A stretch of 64,000 nucleotides of DNA from Batillaria attramentaria (taxonomy: Eukaryota; Mollusca; Gastropoda; Batillariidae), in assembly GCA_018292915.2 (NCBI GenBank), contig JACVVK020000015.1:3219001-3283000 (forward strand), given 5' to 3'. The position numbers and the translations under genes were made by a program. Below, one piece after another: positions 54,355-64,000 of this stretch. Numbering within the stretch: position 1 is the first letter of the stretch; the number at the start of each line of letters is the position of its first letter. The notes under the pieces were generated by a model, which was not told the origin of the DNA, did no database searches, and worked only from the letters and a program-made list of their open reading frames with translations.

Positions 54355-55008
54355 GCAAATAATACTAGAAGTCAGTATGATAACAGGTTCCTTGTGAAAT
54401 TCTCGGATGACACTGCATTAGTTTCTCTCTTCTTCGGATCTGAACAAACCCACGGTCTTGCACTAGATGAGTTTGTTGAGTGGTGTGACGACTCTTTCTT
54501 GGAGTAAATGTTATGAAAACTAAAGAGATGGTTTTTGACTTCCGAACTAACAAAAATGTGGTTGTGGAGACCGTCATACACAATCAGGCAGTGTGTGGAG
54601 GGGAGGGGGGTGCATGTGGGTGGGTGCGGAGAGAGAGGGTGGGGTGGGTGTTTGGGGGTTTAACGTCCTTTTCCACCACATAGGATGATATCAAAGACGG
54701 GGCAACGACGAAAAAGCCAGCACAAATATCTGGCCCCAGCCGGGATCGAACTCACGACCCGAGCATTAGAAGTCCAACGCTCTGCCATTCGACCACCCCG
54801 GCTCCCCGCGGAGAGAGAGAGAGAGAGAGGAAAAGTGCTGGTAGTAGTTGTGGCTAGTTTACGCATGGCCCATTAACTGTGATGTTCTACTTTTATATCC
54901 AATAATATAGCAGCTAGATCCCTCCGGTCCTGTGATACGACAGCTCTTCTGAATGTTTTACATATTATGTTTTATTATTACCTGAAGGTTGTAATTTTGT
55001 ATGGATGA

Positions 55009-55054
<46 letters not shown>

Positions 55055-55653
55055 CGTGTGTGTGTGGGTGTGTGCGCGCTGGTTCGGCTCAATGTTTGTA
55101 ATCGTAATGATTTTTATTGCCAGTTTTGTCTGAGCAGACAGTACAGTTTCCCTTCGTCTTAACTTATCTTAGAGGTGGTTGAAGAGTACAAGTATTTGGG
55201 AACAGTCATCGATGGCAAACTAAGATGGGATGCCAACACAGAAGCCATAGTAAAGAAAGGTCAGCAGAGATTATATTTTCCGAGAAAACTCAACTACTTC
55301 TCTGTGGATACAAAGTTCTTGGCACTGTTTTATAAGTCTTTCATTGAAAGCATTCTTAGCTTCTCTTTTATTTGCTTGTCTGGCTCCCTTAGTGTCAAAA
55401 TTAAAACTCCCTGCAGAAAATTGTCAATATCAGTTCAAAAGTGATTGGTGAGCCACAGAGAAACCTTCAGGCATTTTTTGAGCAGCAGGTCATCAGGAAG
55501 GCCAGTTCCATCTTAGGCATTCATGCACACCCTGTATAGAGAGTTTGAACGTTTGCCTTCAGGTCGAAGATTCAGAGTTCACTTCTGTAAAACTAACCGT
55601 CGAAAGTTCTCTTTTATTCCAACTGCAATATCCCTTCTCAATGAGAAGCATTG
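54355..55653 (+). pseudogene. LINE reverse-transcriptase relic (CR1/L2/Rex1-like), twice interrupted
   Basis: First part 54375-54590: FLVKFSDDTALVSL (the F/YADD-type motif with S for A), FVEWCDDSFLE, NVMKTKEMVFDFR. Second part 55175-55653: VVEEYKYLGTVIDGKLRWD, VKKGQQRLYFPRKL, FYKSFIESIL, LPSGRRFRVHFCKTNR..SFIPTAISLLN. About 580 bases between them contain a SINE and (GT)n. The two parts join in the order expected for a single LINE. Frameshifts near 54505 and 55430. Not functional. Confidence 0.75.
54638..54807 (-). mobile_element. SINE family 1 nested in the LINE relic, with target duplication
   Basis: GCGGAGAGAGAG lies directly at both ends (54626-54637 and 54808-54819). Full head, body and tail on the minus strand. 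Confidence 0.85.
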
Positions 55654-55786
55654 AATGCCATAATAACTGTGATGTATTTTAATAAGCTGCTATTTCCGCT
55701 TCTGTGATGCATTGTGATACTTGTCTGTGATGCGTTTTATCGGTTGCCTCATGCCCATAATTCTCCGGTTAGTCACCAAGTGCGGG

Positions 55787-55788
<2 letters not shown>

Positions 55789-55840
<52 letters not shown>
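55789..55840 (+). repeat. (GT)n(GA)n tract between two LINEs
   Basis: GT repeats and GA repeats meet the 3' tail of the reversed LINE at 55844. Another GT-rich patch with CGCG alternation lies at 55015-55080. Confidence 0.8.
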
Positions 55841-55843
55841 AAG

Positions 55844-55948
55844 AATGACAATGACAATGACACTTTATTTTTCAAGGATGAAAGATTAGGTACAGCGTCC
55901 TTTCTTCTATCTTGTCCTTGCTACATTCTACTACTACAACTACTATTA

Positions 55949-55991
<43 letters not shown>

Positions 55992-58860
55992 CTCTCTCTC
56001 TCTCTCTCTCAACAAATTCAAGCGGAAATAATATCAAAATGATGGTAAAGAATAAAAAGGTGAAAAAAACAAAAAAAAACAAAACACACACACAAAAAAC
56101 CTGAACAATCAAACAAAGTACTGGTAGTGTGGGCAAAAGTTGTATAGATTATCTGAAAGTTAGTGGAAGAAATAGTGTCATCCACTGAGATGTTGATTTT
56201 GCAGTGATTAGATATATACATGTAATGTATATTTATAGAAAGCATAATGATAATAATAAAAATAAAGGAAGGATAAAAAGGAGAAATGAACAGCTCTCGG
56301 AGCAGAGGCAAGGCACACATTTTAAGCATTTTTAAGATAAGCTAGTAGCCGGGTCTTGAAAGTTCCGAGGGTAGGGGCTGACTTTATATGTTTTGGCAGT
56401 GCATTCCAATGTGTTGCGCCTGAGTACGACAGGGATGACTTGAATATATCTATACGCGGCTTTGGTACAAGTAGGTCATTCCTCAGTGTTCCGTATGGCT
56501 TGTGTGTTTGTTTGAATAAATGAGAAAGATAGGCCGGTGCTTCCGAGAGGGTGATTTTACGCATGAAGACTAATTTGTTATATAGCAAATGTTTGTGATC
56601 CCGAACTTGTTCAACATGATGGGAATTAAAGGATAACTGAAGAGGAGGTGGGTTCATCTGGTGTTTCTGTCTTGTCGTGATAAGCATACATTTTGTTTTA
56701 GATGGATTAGGAATCATGCAGTTATTATTACACCACTGAGCAACTTCATTAAGACTCTGTTGCAGTGACGTATTTATAAATGACACATCAGAAGCTGAAA
56801 TGTCGAGTGTTCCATCATCAGCGAAAAGACTACATGTTACTTGCGGATTAGATATATTTAATGGTAGGTCATTTATAAAAACAGAGAAAAGGAGTGGACC
56901 AAGGATAGATCCTTGGGGCACGCCGTGCTGTATCACCCCCTCGGAAGAACTTTTCCCATTGATATAAACATACTGGGTTCGTTTATCAAGATAGGAAGTG
57001 AAGAACGAAAGGCTGTGTGCACTAAGACGATACGCGGTAAGTTTTTGGAGTAGTAGCCGGTGGTTCACGAGGTCAAAAGCTTTGGTCAGGTCCAAGAAGA
57101 CCGCACCTGTCATTTCACAGTTATTCATCGCATTAAGCCATCTGTCGACTAGATGCGTAAGCGCCGTATGGCAGGAGTGCCGCGGGCGAAAACCTGATTG
57201 AAGGGGGTGGATAAGTTCGTGTTTGTTTAGGAAGCTCTGAAACTAAGTGAAAGTGCTCGTGAATGTGTTTTTCAATTGGTTTGGACAGTGTTGGTAGAAG
57301 GGAAATGGGTCTGAATTTGTTTGGGTCTGTTAAGTTTTTCGTTTTAGGAAGGGGCACGACTTTAGCTTTTTTTAAGATCTGATGGAAAAATACTTTGCTG
57401 TATACACAGGTTGTAAACATACGTCATCGACTCGACAATGTAAGGCAACGCTAATTTTAAGACAGTACTGCTGATGCCGTCGTGGCCGGATGATCGCTTA
57501 TTTTTCATGGAGGATATAGATCTGCCGACCTCGTGAACAGTTAAAAGGGGAATATCAAACGATACTCCGGGAGGCAGCTTGTTCTCACAGAAAGAAACTA
57601 ATTTTTCTGATATAGAGGGACTATGGGTTGAACTGTGTAGCAATGAACTGGCAGCTGAGAGAAAATGATTATTGAAGTCATCAGCCGTAATAGACGTGCA
57701 CTGCGGATTTTGTTTGGATTTTGTAAATGCGTTTAGCGCGCGCCATACAGACATGATGTCTTTTTTACCGTCCATAAGACTATGGAAGTAGGCCTTTTGC
57801 GCTTGTCTCACCAGATATTTCACACGATTTCTTTGCTTACGGTAAGCGACAAAATCCTTGTTTCTTTTGAGCTCATCTCTGAGAGACATAGCATCTTTTA
57901 TATCTTTGTTGAGCCAGTCTGGTAACTGAACATTCTTCACTCGTTTTTCACGAAAGGGGGCGTGCCTGTCAAGAACACTGAGGAATAACCTGTACCACTC
58001 TGACAAAGCTTCCGTGGGATCGTTGTAGTTGTAAACGGTAGTAAATGATATTTTACAGAGGTCAAAGAGAAATGCGTCTTTATCAAAATGTTTCAGCGAT
58101 CTGTATTTTATTGATGTATGGATATGTTTTTTGAAAGATTTGTCGGTTTTCAAGGCCCAGCTACAACACACAGGGTAGTGGTCGCTTATTCCTACTTTGG
58201 GAACGTTCGTACCTATCACTCTTGTTGTATTGGTTGTGTAGATATGGTCTATTAGGGTGGAGGACGATGGTGATACCCGTGTTGGTTCTTTGATGAGTTG
58301 TTTAAGTCCGAACAGTGATAAGGTACATTCCCAAGAGGGGTTTTTCAAAAACATATTGATGTTTAGATCACCTAAAATAAGGATTTCTGACGAACAATTT
58401 TTTGCTTTGTCCAACATTTTTGTGAATTCATCATACCACGGAAAGGTGGATGAAGGATTCCTGTATATAAAACATACTAATAATGGTGCCGATTTGTTTG
58501 CCTTTACCTCTACCCAGACACTTTCCACATAACTGGACTCTAGGTCTTTGCGTCTGCGAGTGACATGGCTAATGGAATTGTGGATATACACAGTAATGCC
58601 GGTATGACCAGGCTGTTCAGGATCGCGGCGTATGACCGAAAAATCTTGTATGGAAACTGAATCATCATCAATACGATCGTTTAGTCGGGATTCTGTGACA
58701 CCGAATATGTGGAAAGGACTGGGCTGAGTCAAAAGCATACAAAGATCAGGAATCTTATTAACTAAATGATAAATATTCAAATGACCAATGTGTATGTGAT
58801 TGGTACTAAAATCTGAAGAAGGCATAGTGTTTACAGACACGCGTTAGACTATGAATGACA
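55844..58860 (-). mobile_element. Jockey/CR1-group LINE with endonuclease and reverse transcriptase, frameshifted
   Basis: A minus-strand open frame 58840-57362 begins with an APE-type endonuclease (IGHLNIYHLVNKIPDL, VTESRLND, LILGDLNIN, LIDHIYT, GISDHYPV) and leads into the reverse transcriptase start (MKNKRSSGHDGISS). Frame breaks near 57390 and 57180 separate KFRPISLLPTLSKPIE and AVFLDLTKAFDLVNHR, HGVPQGSILGPLLFSVFIND, SLFADDGTLD. After HHVEQVRDHKHL a segment is missing before the C-terminal YSGATHWNALPKHIK. The 3' end on the minus strand is AATAAAGTG then (TCATTG)n, near 55844. (CA)n/(CT)n at 55952-56010 lies in the 3' UTR. Confidence 0.88.
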
Positions 58861-58940
58861 GAATGTAAAATGATAAAACCAGAACTGAAAAAGAAGACAA
58901 GTAATGATAAGAATAAACAAAAACGAACTTATATTTCTAG

Positions 58941-59000
58941 GTAGTGAGTGAGTGAGCTTAAAGCCACGCAAGCCACAAAGACTAATTCGCGGATAGTGGG
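58941..59000 (-). mobile_element. Retroposon 3' tail with (GTGA)n
   Basis: GGTAGTGAGTGAGTGAGCTT, then AAGCCACGCAAGCCACAAAG and ATTCGCGG, as at 37428-37495. Confidence 0.6.
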
Positions 59001-59309
59001 GATAGTTAACACTATGGCTAGCACGACAATGTGAGAAGGCCACTCGTTACACACACAGCGTCCACAAAAGGTAGCGTTATGCTCTAAGTACACACCGTCT
59101 GCTCTGGGCGAACTTCACCGGTCAGTGGAGGATCTCTGCTGCGTGATACCGTCACTGATTCGGAGACACGGATTTTCCGGCTGCAGCGTGTGTATCGTTG
59201 CGTAAACAAAATTCAAAACAGAAGCAGCTAAAGCAACAATAACTGAGAACAGAAAAACAAGAGGAAAAGAAGAAACTAGAGGGAGAGAGTACAATTATAT
59301 GAATTTAGT

Positions 59310-59393
59310 GATCTTAACTTCTTTTTTGTGTCTTATGCTCGCCCGCATGAATTGCCCTACGGGGATAAATAAAATATTTTGACTTGACTACTT
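59310..59393 (+). mobile_element. LINE 3' end, plus strand
   Basis: TTGCCCTACGGGGATAAATA, then AAATATTTTGACTTGAC: a poly(A) signal-like end and a (GACTT) tail, the forward version of the tail at 29659 and 46095. Confidence 0.5.
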
Positions 59394-61136
59394 TTAGTTC
59401 GATTGGTAGCCTACTTTTTTCCTTTACGCGTGATGACAACGACGTAAATTCTTTGTTTTCCTTAAATTTACAAGAACCAAAAACGCCACATGAAATAAAT
59501 TGCCTGTTTTGAAATTGCCATTTTCAGAGACAAAGAGGTCAGTCTGATTATCCACAAATCTTTTGTTCGAAAGCTCATGGTTCTGGGTTACAAGATGGCA
59601 AATGAATTCGTGCGGGCTCTAATCTCACGGCTTTAAGTGTTTCCCAGCATGTTTTATTCATATTTTTTATTCAGAGCTCGTTCTTGCTTTACGTTTAAAA
59701 TATAATGTGTACCAGACGTAAGACGTTTCCTGAAAAGCCTCCATTTTTGCCACAATAAAAACAATTATCAGAATGCGGTCTTTTTCATTCACTATGGCAT
59801 AATTATCTCATGAGCTTGTAGACGTAACCAAGACACGATTCAAAGAAAATACTATGCACATCCTGAAAAATGCTAAATCCTAAATGGACTTGAACCTGGT
59901 ATCTTCATGAATCCACTTGCCAGCCCAGCCCCCCCCCCCCCCCCCCCGAGCACGCACAAACCTAAGCTGCACCCAGTTCTGATTCCTCTCCACCGTTCAG
60001 CAACAATGCGCATGTAACTGACACGATACAGATTGTAGCTTGAGATAGAAGTTGAGACATCTTGCTGATCCCCTTATGCCCTGCTTTGTTCCCACCTATT
60101 GTCCCGTCTTAGGTATTGTGTAGCCGAGCACGCAAATTATATTTATAATATTGTCGACATTCGTGTGGAAACATCGTTTGTTTGTTGGGTTTTTTTTTGT
60201 TTGTTTGTTTGTTTTTTTCCCCCTTGCGCAGCCGCCAGCACCCGGGATTATCCTGTCGTTTGCGGCCGGCCCCCGTAGTGTAGTGGTTCGTAAGCACTTC
60301 GGACTAAGGACCGCGTGATTAACATACATCATAACACTTGAAATGAATTCAGCCACTAACTACTGTAGACTTGAGGTTGTGTTCTACATACTTTCCATCA
60401 CACTTTTCCAGTAATATACTTCATTCGTAAATTTGAGCATGTCCAAAAAAGGCAAAATAAACGGCGTTTGTTCCCAAGGAAAAACACGTTGAAAATAAAA
60501 GAGATTTCACAGATTTGCTTTTGTGTCTATTGTTTTTTTTTTTTTTTAATTTGCATTCGTGTAATATTATTTTAACTGAAGTTTCATATTATGTTTGTCT
60601 AATTTCTGTACCTGTACCTCAAAATAGGAATTAATGAAAATGTCAGACGTTTTCTGAGTGTGTTAGAATTTGAGGCAAAAAGGTATATTCAAGATAGTAT
60701 TTTTGGGATGCTGGACCATTTCTCTAAAGTATGATGTTCGTCTGCACATGATCTGTCAAGCGTAGCAGCTGCAGCAGCGTAATATGTAAGCCCGGTCCCC
60801 ATCAGTAAGAGAATTGGCGTCTATATGGAAAAAGGAAGATTTGATGCCCGAGGGCCGCTACAGGGAAATCTCAAACTTGAAGTGTGTGCACAATACCTGC
60901 TGCAGTGGCGTCATTTGTAATAGTTATATTTGAACACAATCACAATACGGACTCCCCTCATTACCACTCCCATCCAAAGGGACATTGTGGATGGGCTAGT
61001 AACACGTAAGTGCCAAGCCTCTCTAAAAGTTGGTAAATAGCAAAGAATGCTGTGTACACAATGGCCGTCACATCAGGTTACTTGGTAACCTACCCCCGCA
61101 GCAGTTAATGATACGTTTAATTAGAAAAAGGTATTT
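59394..61136. other. Intergenic with SINE family 2 head; no gene seen
   Basis: AT-rich, with a C-run (59930-59947) and T-runs. At 60266-60320 GGCCCCCGTAGTGTAGTGGT.. is the tRNA-like head of SINE family 2, ending soon after GGACCGCG. Confidence 0.5.
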
Positions 61137-62342
61137 GAAGTCACCTATTTCAAGCAGTGAAGAGTTCATGAAATTTGATGTGGGATGTACGTTTTCCTTC
61201 CGCTGGGATCACTCTACGTTTTCCAGTATGTAAAACAAAGACAAGTTAATAGTGGTAGCTACTAGCAGCAAAATATCAAACTACCCCCAACACAGCATGT
61301 AAGGGAACAAGTGAAAAACAATGGGAAAACTTGATGACTGCCATAACGAAGACGTGCTTATTTGGATTTGGGAATCTTTTTTCATAAGACAGGTAATTGT
61401 TTTTTTTTTTTTCCACCACGACACATGTATAAAAAGAAACTGAATCAAGCGTAGCAAATATGGTAGGTTCTTTAGTAAGCTCCGCTTTCAAGCCATATAG
61501 GGAACTGATAGCCTCAATTAACGGCCATCTATAAGCAATGAATTTCTCCTACAGGTTCCAGAAGATAATTCTGAAACACCGAGCATGTGCCTAAATATTT
61601 GCATCATATTGTACTACTCCCATCATTACTACGCGTTTTCCGTCATTATTAAACAGATTGCACTTTCGATTGCTGTTTGTGACAAAAGTACGATAGCGAT
61701 TTCAATGCACTTTTGACATAACACCACCGGGATACTTGCATGTGCACTATTCTTTGAGAAAAACCGTTCACTACTCACAACGCAGAAACTACTTTAATAA
61801 GTACACCCCCAAAATATCCCTACCGAAAAACGTGCTCACTTGGATATCATATTCCACACGTACTTGCACATGCGATGACAAAGGAACTTCACAACATCAA
61901 AGAAGCGTTTTCTGACTAAACTGCTCAATGTTCGTAAATGTTTTTCCACGATACATGTCACCTGCAGTGACCTGCCAAGTGCACAAGCATCAAATGCAGT
62001 CGGTTTACAGGACCCTTTGAATCAACAGCCAAACTAATGGCCGTGATTATCCAGGAAGCGTCATTCTGATTAGTGTGAAATTTCACTATGTCAACAATGC
62101 ATGTCTTGTCTAACAGTAACAGTGTTTAGACCGGAATTCTACGCATTTCTGGACGCGCAAACACGCATACTTTTTGCACACCCTCAAAAGCCCATTTATT
62201 GGGCTCATATAGTGAAAAAGACAAACGGTCGTTTTTAACGGTGACGCGGACGGAGAAAAAATTCACAGAGACCACCACACCATTAGGGGCCTGTGCTCTA
62301 CTGATTTCTGTAATAAAAAGTTAGGATCAAATTTGTTCTACG
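61137..62342 (-). repeat. 1.3 kb inverted repeat, arm 2
   Basis: Reverse complement of 49036-50365, diverged by substitutions and small indels. Landmarks: GGCCTGTGCTC (62290), ACGGTCGTTTTTAACGGTGA (62226), CATGCATTGTTGACATA in complement (62090), CTACGCTTGATTCAG in complement (61440). Confidence 0.75.
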
Positions 62343-63012
62343 TTCCTCTATACAAAAAGCCTAATTATCCTAGCCTACGAGCCAAATCATCTCTCAAGGC
62401 ACAGCTTTTTGTAACTTGTGTACTGTGAATATATTTGTTACTCATGAGTTATGTGTGGCTCACCATAAGTTGCTTTTGCCCATGTGTAATGTACATGTAT
62501 GCATGTGAAGCAGCACAAATGACAAGCCATGATAGACATGGAAAGTGTGATAGGACAAATGTCTTGGGTAACTGTAAAGGTATACAGCATTTGTCTGGAA
62601 TATTGTACTGTGTGGCACAGAAATGACAGGACATGTCTGCCTTGGCAATTAATCGAAATGGTACATTTTTCTCCTCATGCTGCACGACTAGCTTCATTTT
62701 CAATTTCAGAGTTGTCTTTGATCTGATACTGCTGAGTGTTTACATCTTTTTGTGTCCTTTCTGACGGCAGTGGGAGATTACACTACTCAACTGTAATTCA
62801 CGGACTGCAGGCTACAACTTTTTTCTTCAAAATGACCTCTGTGGTTAATCCTATGCTATGCCTTTCGCGTTACTAAAGTGAAATCAGCCCATGCCTATGG
62901 TCAGACTTTCCCCATGAACGCAACGGTGTTAGAGTGTGTGTTTTTCGTTGTCGTTTTTCTTGTTGTTGATGGGCGTGAATATTAAAATGTAGTTGTTGCC
63001 TTATTTGTTTCC
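62343..63012. other. Intergenic, no gene seen
   Basis: No domain-bearing frame and no repeat recognised apart from the neighbours. Confidence 0.4.
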
Positions 63013-63390
63013 AGAGCGGGTGTACTATGGGCCCAGTGGGGAGGCTGTTGCCACACAGCCGAGATTCACCCACTTCACGGGTGCGACTTTGGGGGTGGTT
63101 CCCTTGGTATGACACGTCTTATGATGTGGATGATTACACGGCCGGCATCGCAGGTGCCGTAGTTCCCGGGCCTGGTTAATTCCGGGATATTTACGACAGG
63201 AAGCGTGGAATGCGGCCCTGTCCCGCAGTCCCAAACCACACGGACCTCCATAGCATCATCTTATCATCATCCTCATCTCCATCATCATGCATAATAAAAA
63301 TTGCCCCAGCTTCCGAGCCCTCCGTGGATTCCACCGATGACCTGGGAGGAACACCACTGGAGCCGGCAAAAGAGTTGTGGCAGAAAAAAA
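63013..63390 (+). mobile_element. SINE family 2, 5'-truncated
   Basis: Body from CAGAGCGGGTGTACTATGGG through GGCTGTTGCCACACAGCC, TGGTTAATTCCGGGATATTT and the CATCATGCATAATAAAA block, ending in an A-run at 63384-63393. It is the same as 33620-34000 on the other strand. Confidence 0.75.
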
Positions 63391-63710
63391 AAAGCCTCAG
63401 CCATTGTTCGCCGTCCCTTGGATTGACTTTTGTTTCTTTATGCGATGGCACCACTGTACAGGTAGTACATCTGCGCTACCGCGTGGAGAACCAAACCCAC
63501 CATCTTGGATGGCCTCGGCGCGTAGAGTTTGAATGCTTTTTGGACAGATGCAGACTTCTACGAATCTTTTCAGGTATGAAACTGTACGTGTAGCTAAAAC
63601 CATTCTAGATTTGCTCTGTGGCGGCCGTGTGTGGGCTGCATCGCACTGGGACTCGTTTCAAACACTTTTTGACACTGTTTTGGCCGAAACTACCGTGGAC
63701 TACACCTTGA

Positions 63711-64000
63711 AGTAAGCTTTTCGCCACCACTGGCGGGGGGGGGGGGGGGGGGACGAAGAGCTGATAATTGCGTTAACCCTATCCACGCTCTCAGTATCTC
63801 TCTCGGCGCTGCGTACGCACCGTATACCCCGTGAGGTTACGTGGTGGATAGGATTATCAGCTATTCATTAAAAAAAGGGGCTATATTTGGGGATGGTGTC
63901 ATCCATAATTATATTTTGGAAAAGGACGTCAAACTCCCAAACACCCACCCCTATTCGCGGAAGGCGTGAAGACTCAGGCCACCAAAAGCTGCGCCACTCT
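63711..64000 (+). repeat. Segmental duplication, copy 3 (cut by window end)
   Basis: From GTAAGCTTTTCGCCAC to the last base it matches 45961-46094 plus 46393-46540 of copy 2, without the 300 bp retroposon tail. If the order is kept, a third copy of the gene D promoter region would follow beyond the window. Confidence 0.75.

Overview
This is a 64 kb piece of a eukaryotic, intron-rich and transposon-rich nuclear genome. Phase-0 introns with GT..AG borders, AATAAA signals, many long (GT)n/(GA)n tracts, tRNA-derived SINEs and several LINE lineages (Tx1/L1-like, L2-like, Jockey/CR1-like) suggest a lophotrochozoan, most likely a marine gastropod mollusc. That assignment is inference.

Real genes occupy 1-20705 and 31530-37347. 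On the + strand lies a tandem array of three RING/B-box/coiled-coil (TRIM-type) genes whose C-terminal domain, where present, is a Neuralized homology repeat (NHR) coded by phase-0 exons. Gene A (1-5751) enters the window inside its first coding exon and has NHR exons. Gene B (7666-8835) keeps RING, two B-boxes and coiled coil, but a T-rich tract and a Tx1-like LINE sit where its NHR exons should be. Gene C (14224-20705) is complete, with an apparently intact mariner transposon in intron 3. Gene D (32335-37347) codes a stand-alone NHR protein without RING or B-box, behind a TATA-containing promoter. RING-B-box-coiled coil should supply E3 ubiquitin ligase activity and NHR the substrate or ligand binding; gene D could compete for or share ligands of A and C. 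These roles are inferred from the families.

The remainder is mobile and repetitive. 13-21 kb: MITE-like and SINE insertions in gene C introns. 22.6-26.9 kb: a ~140 bp tandem array with palindromic TGACCTTGA motifs, split by a 3.2 kb insertion with a 16 bp target duplication. 27.3-30.8, 43.7-46.8 and 63.7-64.0 kb: three copies of a segmental duplication that carries the upstream region of gene D. 37.4-43.1 kb: second copy of the insertion, a two-unit duplication, a MITE and a ~40 bp minisatellite. 46.8-48.6 kb: an L2-like LINE next to a hairpin element with telomere-like repeats. 49.0-50.4 and 61.1-62.3 kb: a 1.3 kb inverted repeat. 52-59 kb: three more LINE relics. 60-63.4 kb: SINE fragments.
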